This document shows positions 7,938 through 15,299 of a DNA stretch of 34,188 nt, one piece after another. The translations under genes were made by a program, and so were the position numbers. Within the stretch, counting starts at the first letter, position 1, and the number at the start of each line of letters is the position of its first letter. Under the pieces are notes generated by a model. The model made no database searches. It worked only from the letters and a program-made list of their open reading frames with translations, and was not told the origin of the DNA. Location of the stretch: positions 1-34,188 of the forward strand of contig CAYQZZ010000020.1 of assembly GCA_964422155.1 (NCBI GenBank), in the 5' to 3' direction. This stretch comes from JBGPRB01 sp964422155. GTDB lineage: Bacteria > Chloroflexota > Dehalococcoidia > Dehalococcoidales > RBG-16-60-22.

Positions 7938-8052
7938 AATAACCAAGATACAAATTCCAAACAAATTTCAATATCCAATGACCAATAGTTTGGTAATTTG
8001 AATTTGTTAATTGGTCATTGTTTGGTTATTGTCTCTTGTAATTTGGTTATTT
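7938..8052. repeat. AT-rich imperfect palindrome
   Basis: Arms 7938-7946/8022-8030 (aataaccaa/ttggttatt) and 7976-7986/8010-8020 (caatgaccaat/attggtcattg) pair across an AT-rich core, and a further ttggttatt-like copy follows up to 8052. Composition is far more AT-rich than the flanking genes. It separates the thiolase from the CoA-transferase. A similar AT-rich segment lies at 17719-17838. Confidence 0.6.
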
Positions 8053-8055
8053 CGT

Positions 8056-9246
8056 TTATTTTTCGTTGCCGACGATAATGGCGCTGCAAACGCCCGTCCC
8101 GGCGTTACCCCCGAGGTTATGAGTCAGACCCAGGCGCGGATTTTTCACCTGCCGCGGCCCGGCTTTGCTCTGGAGTTGCTTATACACCTCGTACATCATT
8201 CTCAGGCCGCTGGCACCGAGCGGGTGCCCGAAGCACTTCAGGCCGCCGTCGGTATTCACCGGCAACTCTCCCTTGAGGGTGAATGTCCCGGCCTCGATAT
8301 CCTCCCTGGCCCGGCCCCGCGGACTGAATCCCAGGTCTTCATAGACTATCATCTCGTGGATGCTGAAGCAGTCGTGCACCTCGGCGATGCTTATCTCCTG
8401 GCGCGGATTTTTCACGCCGGCTTCGGCATAAGCCCTCCGGGAGCCGAGGACATTCTCCTCGATATGCACGAAGTCGTAGTCCTGTTTCATGGCGCCCTGA
8501 CGCGCACCGACGCATATTTGCAGCCCTTTAATATAGATGGGGTCAGCCCGGAATTTTTTCGCCATGTCGGCACGGGTAACGACGGCCACCGCCGCGCCGT
8601 CGCTGACTCCGCAGCAGTCGAATAGACCTAAAGGCCAGGCGATAATCGGCGCATTCATTACCTGCTCAATCGTAATCTCGTTCTGGAAGTGCGCCTTGGG
8701 GTTCAGGCTGCCGTTGTGATGGTTCTTCACCGTAATCTGCGCCAGCAGCCGCTTGCCCTCTTCAGGTTTAATATTATAGTCATGGAAATACCTGGTCGCC
8801 AGGTAGGCGAAAGAAGCCGGGGCGCTGTAGCCGGGGCCGATTCCCGAGCTGCCGTCCTGGTTGTCCCCGACAACGCTGGGGCCCTTGACGCCCGTCGCCC
8901 CGGAATCTTTAAGCTTTTCCACCCCCACCGCCAGAGCCACATCGCAGACTCCGGCAGCTACGGCATAGGCCGCCGCCCGCAGGGCTTCGGAGCCGGTGGC
9001 GCACATATTTTCCACCCTTGTCATGGGTATGTATTGGAGCTGCAAGGGTGACAGCGTAATGGCGCTGAGGCCGGAAAATACTGTGCCTATCCACGCCGCC
9101 TGGACATCTTTAGGCTCTATACCGGCGTCCTCGAACGCCTCGTAGGCAGCTTCGACGATTAAATCCTCCACGCCTTTATCCCAGCGCTCCCCGAACTTCG
9201 TGCAGCCCATGCCCACGATGGCGACTTTATCTTTTATACCTTCCAT
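8056..9246 (-). CDS. thiolase (SCP-x / acetyl-CoA acetyltransferase type)
   Basis: A 396-residue thiolase-superfamily enzyme of the SCP2-thiolase/archaeal acetyl-CoA acetyltransferase branch. Nucleophile C82 lies in E-N-M-C-A-T-G, a histidine motif H-D-C-F-S-I-H-E follows in the second half, and G-H-P-L-G-A-S-G is near the C-terminus. AGGAGG sits just before ATG 9246. Proteins of this branch usually work with a DUF35 zinc-ribbon/OB-fold partner, and the next gene upstream in the transcript carries exactly that domain. It should cleave a 3-oxoacyl-CoA or, in reverse, condense acyl-CoA units. The neighbouring CoA-transferase and SDR favour the degradative direction. Confidence 0.85.
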   Translation of the reverse strand: MEGIKDKVAIVGMGCTKFGERWDKGVEDLIVEAAYEAFEDAGIEPKDVQAAWIGTVFSGLSAITLSPLQLQYIPMTRVENMCATGSEALRAAAYAVAAGVCDVALAVGVEKLKDSGATGVKGPSVVGDNQDGSSGIGPGYSAPASFAYLATRYFHDYNIKPEEGKRLLAQITVKNHHNGSLNPKAHFQNEITIEQVMNAPIIAWPLGLFDCCGVSDGAAVAVVTRADMAKKFRADPIYIKGLQICVGARQGAMKQDYDFVHIEENVLGSRRAYAEAGVKNPRQEISIAEVHDCFSIHEMIVYEDLGFSPRGRAREDIEAGTFTLKGELPVNTDGGLKCFGHPLGASGLRMMYEVYKQLQSKAGPRQVKNPRLGLTHNLGGNAGTGVCSAIIVGNEK

Positions 9247-9269
9247 ATAAGAGCCTCCTAGAGTAGGTT

Positions 9270-9400
9270 GTCATTGCTTCGCCTCCCCGACTGCGGTCGG
9301 GGAGGCTTCAGCCCGAGTTCAGCCCGAGGGCGAAGCAATCCCATAGATTGGCTTCAGTCAACCAGGGAGATTGCCGCGTCGCTGCGCTCCTCGCAATGAC
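9270..9400. repeat. palindromic element G (cattgcttcg type)
   Basis: Outer arms gtcattgc (9270-9277) and gcaatgac (9393-9400); second pairing attgcttcg (9273-9281) with cgaagcaat (9331-9339); internal 11-bp hairpin 9281-9291/9296-9306. The inner segment at 9307-9331 is an inverted copy, with one mismatch, of part of the element at 5466-5560. It lies between the HMG-CoA-synthase-like gene and the thiolase. Confidence 0.7.
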
Positions 9401-9408
9401 GGCTATAT

Positions 9409-10830
9409 TTATTCAGCGGGCTTCGCCTTCCAGAAATAGTTATGTATCCCCCGACTGTAAAACATCTTCCTGAAGGTCATCTCGACCGGCATACCTATCT
9501 TTACTTTATCAATATCGCAGTCGGTAAGCTCGCTTATCAATCTGCCGCCATCGTCGAAGTCGATGACGCCGTTAACGCCCGGGGGGTTCAGCGTCGGCTG
9601 TAGCTGGTCGATGGCGTAGCTGAAGAGCTTTGCCTTCTTATCGGAAAACTTGTAAGGCTCGAAGTCGTCTTTAGCCTGGCAATTGACGCATACCCTCGGG
9701 GTCTGACCTATTTGAGATATCTGCGGGGTGCCGCACTTTTTACATCTGGCCCCGTACAGAGCGGAAATCGCCCTTCTTTCCCGCCACCGACTCGGCAGCG
9801 AAAGCGCCGAACGCTCCGGCAGCGTCGAAGCCTCTACCGGGACGAGATTGCGCCAATTGAGATATTGCCCGTAGCTGATGGCTGTTTTCCTCGCCAGTTT
9901 ATCGGATATAACAAATTTCTTCTGGAACTTTTTAATTTCATCGGTAACGCGCAATATAAAGGCATCGGCGCCGTCCCCGTATCCAACGAAGAGAATCCTG
10001 TCCCCTGCCTTAGCCTTCTCAAGCGCCGCCGCCAGCATTAAAAGCGCCGCCGCCGTCCCTGTATTGCCGATGTCGTTAAAAAGCGGGTCCTGCACCTGCG
10101 CTTTATCGAACTTCAGCCTTCTCACTAAAGCTGCATGCTGCCGGGCATCGCTTGCATAATAGACAACTGTGGAAAAATCGCCCGGAGTGAGCTTGTACTT
10201 TTTCATGAGGCCCGTTATTGCCGACTGCATGGTCGGCAGGTAGCCCATCTCGTCAATGAAGCGTCCCTCGGCGGAGCGGATGAATTTATCTTCCTCGCTC
10301 CGCCACAGGTCGGTGAAATCGTTATATATTGAATAGCTGCCTTCGACCTCGGCGATGACCTTCTCCGAGCCTATCATGAGCGCCGCCGCGCCGTCGCCGA
10401 GCGTCTGCTCCAGTGTGCCCCTGGCCGCACCCATACGGCAGTCCGAAGCCGTAACCAGCACGTTCCTGGCCGAGCCGGCTTTAACGGCATCGGTGGCCGA
10501 TTTTAGGGCAGCCGTCGCCGCTCTGAGTGAATCGGTGAAATCAGCCGCATGGCATTCCGTGGGAAGGTCGGCGGCGCTGGCCACGATAGCCGCCGATAGC
10601 TTTTCCCTGTATGGGGCCGTGGTCGTCGCCAGGGATAAGCCGTTCACTTCGGCCCCTCCCCGCTTCAGGCAGTCCAGAGTGGCCGCCACCGCCATGGTAA
10701 CGGTATCCTCGTCATAGCCAGCCACGGCTTTGGCCCCACCTGTGCTTCTTCCCCCCCACATTTTAGCGATTTCATCCCGGTTAAGCCTGTATATGGGAAT
10801 ATAAGCTCCTACCGCTGTAATACCAACCAT
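9409..10830 (-). CDS. HMG-CoA synthase-like protein fused to DUF35 (zinc ribbon/OB-fold)
   Basis: A 473-residue fusion. Residues 1 to about 340 are a thiolase-fold domain of the archaeal-type HMG-CoA-synthase family (G-x-Y-I-P-x-Y-R-L near residue 8; H232; G-N-T-G near 255; V-G-Y-G-D-G-A-D-A near 282). Residues about 360-465 are a DUF35 module with zinc-ribbon cysteines C363, C366, C381 and C384, then an OB-fold. By eye the nucleophile position, normally Cys in a C-K-A-x-T motif, is L102 (S-L-R-A-A-T), so classical HMG-CoA synthase activity is doubtful. It is the gene immediately upstream of the thiolase on the same strand and may form a channelling complex with it through DUF35. The MEP genes in this window also argue against a mevalonate role. 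Confidence 0.78.
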   Translation of the reverse strand: MVGITAVGAYIPIYRLNRDEIAKMWGGRSTGGAKAVAGYDEDTVTMAVAATLDCLKRGGAEVNGLSLATTTAPYREKLSAAIVASAADLPTECHAADFTDSLRAATAALKSATDAVKAGSARNVLVTASDCRMGAARGTLEQTLGDGAAALMIGSEKVIAEVEGSYSIYNDFTDLWRSEEDKFIRSAEGRFIDEMGYLPTMQSAITGLMKKYKLTPGDFSTVVYYASDARQHAALVRRLKFDKAQVQDPLFNDIGNTGTAAALLMLAAALEKAKAGDRILFVGYGDGADAFILRVTDEIKKFQKKFVISDKLARKTAISYGQYLNWRNLVPVEASTLPERSALSLPSRWRERRAISALYGARCKKCGTPQISQIGQTPRVCVNCQAKDDFEPYKFSDKKAKLFSYAIDQLQPTLNPPGVNGVIDFDDGGRLISELTDCDIDKVKIGMPVEMTFRKMFYSRGIHNYFWKAKPAE

Positions 10831-11011
10831 CTCCCCGTTTTTCCTTTCTTTTCGCCTGACGCTCCGGTTGGCGTGTTTTACCTGACATCCTCAATAAGAT
10901 GGTAATGCCCGGACAGTTCGAAATCCCGTAAAGGAGATTTTTAAAACACCCCGTTTAATCCCCGGATTTCTAACTCTACGCTATTCTATCGGGTGAAGCC
11001 GACTGATAGCC
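10831..11011. other. intergenic stretch, no gene seen
   Basis: 181 bp between two same-strand genes. I see no open frame with a ribosome-binding site and no strong hairpin. It may carry the promoter of the HMG-CoA-synthase-like gene, but no convincing -35/-10 pair was identified. Confidence 0.5.
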
Positions 11012-11776
11012 CTATGTTACCGTAAAGCCGCCATCGACGGGCATGGCTACCCCGGTGACATAGGAGGCCTTGTCCGAGCATAGCCATATCACGGCCTCGG
11101 CAATCTCTGCCGGGTCCGAGTCCCTTCCCAGAGGCACCATTCTAATAACCGCTTCTGCCATACCGGGCTGGTTGGCCAGCATCCGGTTATAGAAACCCGT
11201 GCCTTTCATTCCGGCGGGACAGACGGAATTCACGCGGATACCCTTTTTAGCATAGTCCGCCGCCGCCGACTTGGTCAATCCATTGACGCCCCACTTGCAG
11301 GCAGAATATATGGCCTGGCCCGGCGCGCCAATCAGTCCCGCAATGGAGGAGGTATTGACGATAGACCCACCACCATGCTTCTCCATGTATTTTATCTCAT
11401 GTTTCAGGCACAGCCAGACGCCCTTCATATCCACATCCACGAGGCGGTACCACTGAGCCTCAGTGCCTTCGGTAATGGGGTGCGGCAGCTCCTCGATGCC
11501 GACGTTATTGTGGGCGCAGTCGAGCCGCCCGTAGGCTTCTACCGTTTTATTGACCATAGCCTCGACATCGGCTTCCCTGGAGACATCTGTCTTGATAAAC
11601 ATAGCCTCGCCGCCGGCTTTTTTAATCACGTCTACTGTCTTCTGGCCGTTCTTCACGTCGATGTCAGCCACGACAACCTTCGCGCCCTCTCTGGCAAAGG
11701 CAATCGCCGCCGCCCGTCCCAGACCCATCCCGGCACCGGTGACCAGCGCGACTTTACCCTGCAATATTCCTGCCAT
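11012..11776 (-). CDS. short-chain dehydrogenase/reductase
   Basis: A classical 254-residue SDR. It has T13-G-A-G-M-G-L-G20 for the dinucleotide, an acidic residue after beta-2 (V-V-A-D-I-D) that favours NAD over NADP, H-N-N-V-G in place of N-N-A-G, the catalytic S-I-V-N-T-S-S and Y-S-A-C-K, and a C-terminal P-V-D-G-G-F-T-V. AGGAGG lies upstream of ATG 11776. It is the first gene of the minus-strand CoA-catabolic series and could oxidise a hydroxyacyl-CoA or hydroxy acid. Substrate not predictable. Confidence 0.82.
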   Translation of the reverse strand: MAGILQGKVALVTGAGMGLGRAAAIAFAREGAKVVVADIDVKNGQKTVDVIKKAGGEAMFIKTDVSREADVEAMVNKTVEAYGRLDCAHNNVGIEELPHPITEGTEAQWYRLVDVDMKGVWLCLKHEIKYMEKHGGGSIVNTSSIAGLIGAPGQAIYSACKWGVNGLTKSAAADYAKKGIRVNSVCPAGMKGTGFYNRMLANQPGMAEAVIRMVPLGRDSDPAEIAEAVIWLCSDKASYVTGVAMPVDGGFTVT

Positions 11777-11947
11777 CTCGATACCTCCTGAGTTAATTAT
11801 GCGTATTAAATGCCTTAAATATCTTATTCTGTAAAACGTAGGCTGTCAAATAACGGAACTGAGAAACAAAGCATAGTCTGGACTAATCATTTAGGGATTG
11901 TGTATGATAGCAAATAATATCACTTCCGAATCTAAAGGAGACCATTT

Positions 11948-12325
11948 ATGAAAAGAATTATGCTTGTTTGTCTGGCGATGGCTTTGATATCTGCTTTGAT
12001 TTACGTCCTGTTGGGAATCGGGGTTATGCATGCGGGTGACCTGACGCCTGGTGACGGTATCCCGGCTTTCTTCTATATTATACCTGCCGGCTATATAATC
12101 GGTGGTGTCCTGATTCTCCTGAAAAAGCGCTGGTTGTGGATAACTGGAGCCGCTATTAACGCTTTACCAATCGTGATGTTCTATACCGCGTATGCCGGCA
12201 GACCCGACATAATGCTCAGTGCCCCCGGCCTTATTACCAAGATTGCCCAGGTTTTACTGGAAATCGACCTGATTTACCTGATTGTGAAGTCTAAGTCTAA
12301 AGAAAGCACGGTTAACATTAAATAA
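11948..12325 (+). CDS. small integral membrane protein of unknown function
   Basis: A 125-residue hydrophobic protein with about four predicted transmembrane segments (roughly residues 5-25, 40-60, 64-82 and 95-115) and a lysine-rich cytoplasmic tail. AAAGGAG lies 8 bp upstream of the ATG. It stands alone on the plus strand and its end overlaps the end of the convergent reductase gene by 8 bp. I do not recognise a family. Confidence 0.65.
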   Translation: MKRIMLVCLAMALISALIYVLLGIGVMHAGDLTPGDGIPAFFYIIPAGYIIGGVLILLKKRWLWITGAAINALPIVMFYTAYAGRPDIMLSAPGLITKIAQVLLEIDLIYLIVKSKSKESTVNIK

Positions 12326-12833
12326 ACCGTTCAAAACGCTCTTTTTTCGCTTTGCAGATGGGGCACACTTCGGGAGGGCCCTCCCTGGCGCACAGGTAAC
12401 CGCAGACCTTGCAGCGCCAGACCGGCAGGGGCAGTGACGAAAGGGAAATTGCCTTCTTTTCAGTTTTCATTTTTAATCTCTTCTCGCGTGGCGGCCTTCT
12501 CTCCGGAATAGAGCCGATTTTTACCCTGCCGTCCGCCACCCCCTGGGAGACATAGAGGCTGCAATAACACGCATTGAAATCGTTCAGGTCGGGGTCGCGA
12601 TAGTCGCACGGGCAGACGATGTCCAGGTCTTCCTCCTTTACGACGGAGGCCAGCCGGCAGGGACAGGAACGGTACCCGTTCCTCTTTTCGTTAACCAGCA
12701 GGCCGTTTACCAGGTCCCTGGTCATTGCCATGTCGGGGTTCAGATGGTATCCGGCTGATTCCGCCTCATCCCGTAATTTCTCGTATAGCTGTTTTACCTC
12801 GTCCCGTGTTACCTCTGTATTTCCGCTCATCAT
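12318..12833 (-). CDS. ferredoxin:thioredoxin reductase-like catalytic domain fused to rubredoxin
   Basis: A 171-residue two-domain redox protein. Residues 1 to about 105 match the catalytic beta subunit of ferredoxin:thioredoxin reductase: C57-P-C59, C74-P-C76 and C89-Y-C91 supply four [4Fe-4S] ligands and the redox disulfide. The last motif is C-Y-C instead of the plant-type C-H-C. Residues about 138-171 form a rubredoxin knuckle pair (C141-x2-C144 and C157-x2-C160). This layout matches the ferredoxin:disulfide reductase described from Methanosarcina and related bacterial proteins. The start ATG overlaps the stop of the glutaredoxin-like gene (ATGA), with GGGAGG inside that gene, so the two are translationally coupled. 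It probably passes electrons from ferredoxin to a disulfide, plausibly the coupled glutaredoxin-like protein. Confidence 0.85.
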   Translation of the reverse strand: MMSGNTEVTRDEVKQLYEKLRDEAESAGYHLNPDMAMTRDLVNGLLVNEKRNGYRSCPCRLASVVKEEDLDIVCPCDYRDPDLNDFNACYCSLYVSQGVADGRVKIGSIPERRPPREKRLKMKTEKKAISLSSLPLPVWRCKVCGYLCAREGPPEVCPICKAKKERFERFI

Positions 12834-13108
12834 CCCAGCGCCTCCCGGATATCGCTCTCCTTATAGCCGATGATACATTTGTTATCGTCGATTATCAGTG
12901 TCGGAAAGTTCCCTGTGGTATTGAATTTCTTGATTTTCCTGAGGGCTTCCGCTTGTTCTTCCCCTTTTAACAGGTCAACTTCAGTAAAATCGTATTCAAC
13001 ACCCAGTTCGTTGAGAAGAGCTTTAGTTCTCTTACACCACCCGCAGGTGCTCAAAGCGTAAAGCATAACCTTACCCTTTTTCTTACCGGCGACATGTTTT
13101 ACATCCAT
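12830..13108 (-). CDS. glutaredoxin-like / NrdH-type thiol-redox protein
   Basis: A 92-residue thioredoxin-fold protein with C22-G-W-C25 at the start of helix 1 and the cis-proline segment N-F-P-T-L. AAGGAGGG precedes ATG 13108. A TACAAT hexamer at 13152-13157 (minus strand) could be its -10 box, with only a weak -35. The gene is first in a two-gene operon with the ferredoxin:thioredoxin reductase-like fusion, which is the likely electron donor; no glutathione reductase is present. Possible roles are ribonucleotide reductase reduction or general thiol repair. Confidence 0.85.
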   Translation of the reverse strand: MDVKHVAGKKKGKVMLYALSTCGWCKRTKALLNELGVEYDFTEVDLLKGEEQAEALRKIKKFNTTGNFPTLIIDDNKCIIGYKESDIREALG

Positions 13109-13209
13109 GATTCCAACCCTCCTTGGCCCTCGTAATCACTTCCCTGGTTCAATTGTAACACATCTCATTTTTAGTAACAGGACGGCGATGGACTCTCTTC
13201 TATCAGTCC

Positions 13210-13248
13210 TTGTTATTTACCAAATTATAGTATATAATATATACTATA
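13210..13248 (+). promoter_or_regulatory. marR promoter with overlapping palindromic operator
   Basis: TTGTTA at 13210-13215 and a perfect TATAAT at 13233-13238 are 17 bp apart. A perfect 10-bp inverted repeat, tatagtatat (13226-13235) and atatactata (13239-13248) with a 3-bp centre, straddles the -10 box. A dimeric MarR repressor bound there would block RNA polymerase, which is the usual autoregulation of this family. The leader to the ATG at 13316 is about 70 nt. Confidence 0.65.
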
Positions 13249-13315
13249 TAGATTCTAAACTGTATATTTCATATACCAACTGAACCCCCAAATATCTTTC
13301 CGGAGGAACGTAAAT

Positions 13316-13771
13316 ATGCGCAGCGATATTCTGGGAAAAGTAGCCGTAGATTTACTTTCTATACCCCCGCTTATTTTCAGGCTTATCCGCAGAAAGCTGA
13401 TGATGGCGACTCTTGCTGACACGGATGTGGATATCAAGCTATTGCACTTCGAAATTATGAGAGTGCTGAAGGAAGAAGGAACGCTGCATCCTGCCAAAAT
13501 CGGTGAGAGACTACTCATTGCCAAAGCCCAGATGACCCACCTCATCGATAAACTTGTAGAACTGGATTTCGTAAAAAGGGAGACGGGCTCTGACGACAGG
13601 CGTACCTTTAACATCACCCTTACCGATAAAGGGAGTAAAGTGCTTGACGAGCAGGACAACCTCGTCATCAGTGCTGTAAGGGACAATATGTCCTCCCTCA
13701 CCAATGGAGAACTGGAAGCTTTATCACATTCGCTGCGGACTCTGCGCGATACGTTATTTAAGCTTCAGTAA
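13316..13771 (+). CDS. MarR-family transcriptional regulator
   Basis: A 151-residue winged-helix protein. The helix-turn-helix runs roughly over residues 58-80 (L-H-P-A-K-I-G-E-R-L-L-I-A-K-A-Q-M-T-H). The wing has the D-D-R-R signature followed by F-N-I-T-L-T-D-K-G. N- and C-terminal helices form the dimer interface. CGGAGG lies upstream of the ATG. The next gene, a MATE pump, starts 46 bp downstream, so this is a regulator/efflux operon induced by a small ligand. The palindrome over its promoter is the probable binding site. Confidence 0.88.
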   Translation: MRSDILGKVAVDLLSIPPLIFRLIRRKLMMATLADTDVDIKLLHFEIMRVLKEEGTLHPAKIGERLLIAKAQMTHLIDKLVELDFVKRETGSDDRRTFNITLTDKGSKVLDEQDNLVISAVRDNMSSLTNGELEALSHSLRTLRDTLFKLQ

Positions 13772-13817
13772 TTAGTCTGGAAACACTTGCATATTTTTCA
13801 TTGCTCGACTATAAAGA

Positions 13818-15233
13818 ATGAACAACCATATGCAAAACCATAACCATAATGTGCTGGACACCGACCGAATCGGTCGGTTACTCATGAAACTGACCGTGCC
13901 CATGTTTTTCGGCATGTTCGTCCAGACCATATACAGCGTGGTAGATACCATATTTATCGGTCACTACGTTGGTTCTCTTGGAATCGCCGGCCTTTCCATC
14001 TCTTTTCCCATACAAATGCTAACCATGGGTATCGGGTCGATGGTGGGAGTGGGCGGGGCATCGCTGATTTCAAGATTAATCGGAGGTGGTGGCCAGCGTC
14101 AGGCGGAGCGCGCGCTGGGCAACGGCATAACCTTCAGCATATTATTCTCCGTGCTTTTAATGATCATTATCTTACCCAGTGTCAACTTCTTGCTCAAACT
14201 TATCGGTGCTTCGGAGAATGTCCTTCCCTTGGCCAGGGATTACCTGGTCATCATCACGTGCGGCGCGACCTTTAATATTTTGAGTAGTGTCCTCCTCTAC
14301 TTTGTGCGGGCCGAGGGCAATGCGCGCGTTGGCATGACCACAATGATACTGTGTTCCGTGCTCAACATCATACTCGATGCGGTGTTCATCATATCGCTGG
14401 GTATGGGGGTAAAAGGGGCCGCTTTAGCAACCGTAATATCTCAGATAGTTGCCCTGATATACGTCCTGAGTTACTATCTCACCGGAAGCAGCTACTTGAA
14501 AATCCGCACCAGCAACTTTGCTCCCGATTTAAAAATACTGAAGTCAATCTTCGCTATTGGCATTGCCTCATTCGTGCAGACCATAGCCGGTAGTCTGTCA
14601 GCCATGTTCCTGATAAGAATGGCCGTTACTTATGGTGGCGATATCGCCATATCTGCCTTTGGCATCATCCAGCGTATCATGATGTTTACGATGACGCCGG
14701 GCATGGTCCTCGGGCAGGGGATGCAGCCGGTACTGGGCTTCAACTATGGAGCCAAACGCTATCACCTAGCACTAAAAGCTATCACTATCCCTGCCGTTGC
14801 CTCCATGGTATTCAGCATGGTGGCATTTCTGGTGCTTTTTTTCATACCGGAACCGATTATAAGAATCTTCACTAACGATACACAGCTCGTTGCCGAGAGC
14901 ATCTTTGCGGCAAGACGTGTATTCCTGGTCCTGCCTTTGTTTGGCTTCTTCAACGTCGGTTCGCTGGTCTTCCCTTCAATCGGCAAAGCTATTGAGTCGT
15001 TCATTATAGCTATCGCGCGGCCGATTGTATTTTTAACACCTCTGGTGCTGATACTTCCCCGCTACTACCAGATGAATGGCTTATGGCTCGCTTTCCCGGG
15101 CGCCGATGTACTTACTTTCCTGCTTACCCTAGCACTGCTGATACCCCTGATAAGGAGATTCCAGAAAGCCGCCGCGATGGAAAAAACGGAAAAGCCGAAT
15201 CTTGGTCGGGATGGGCCGCCTGTTGGACACTGA
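13818..15233 (+). CDS. MATE-family multidrug/cation efflux protein
   Basis: A 471-residue protein with about 12 transmembrane segments in two pseudo-symmetric bundles. It opens with D-R-I-G-R-L-L-M-K-L-T-V-P and V-V-D-T-I-F-I-G-H-Y-V-G, typical of NorM/DinF-like proteins, and carries the inner-repeat G-x-x-x-Q-G-M-Q-P-V-L-G-F-N-Y-G motif near residue 300. MATE proteins export drugs or metabolites in exchange for Na+ or H+. The His/Asn-rich N-terminus is unusual; no good Shine-Dalgarno precedes the first ATG and an in-frame ATG lies four codons later at 13830. Probably co-transcribed with and controlled by the MarR gene. Confidence 0.88.
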   Translation: MNNHMQNHNHNVLDTDRIGRLLMKLTVPMFFGMFVQTIYSVVDTIFIGHYVGSLGIAGLSISFPIQMLTMGIGSMVGVGGASLISRLIGGGGQRQAERALGNGITFSILFSVLLMIIILPSVNFLLKLIGASENVLPLARDYLVIITCGATFNILSSVLLYFVRAEGNARVGMTTMILCSVLNIILDAVFIISLGMGVKGAALATVISQIVALIYVLSYYLTGSSYLKIRTSNFAPDLKILKSIFAIGIASFVQTIAGSLSAMFLIRMAVTYGGDIAISAFGIIQRIMMFTMTPGMVLGQGMQPVLGFNYGAKRYHLALKAITIPAVASMVFSMVAFLVLFFIPEPIIRIFTNDTQLVAESIFAARRVFLVLPLFGFFNVGSLVFPSIGKAIESFIIAIARPIVFLTPLVLILPRYYQMNGLWLAFPGADVLTFLLTLALLIPLIRRFQKAAAMEKTEKPNLGRDGPPVGH

Positions 15234-15299
15234 CCTGATAATCGTTTAAAATTATTTAAGAGTACTTTTTTCAAAAGCCAAACTATCCTGACAAACTAT

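Noticed and set aside
7022..8625. Long plus-strand frames at 7022-7660 and 8011-8625
   Set aside because: They are antisense shadows of the CoA-transferase and thiolase genes, whose motifs are intact on the minus strand.
9409..10830. Mevalonate-pathway HMG-CoA synthase
   Set aside because: The apparent loss of the catalytic cysteine and the presence of MEP-pathway genes argue against it.
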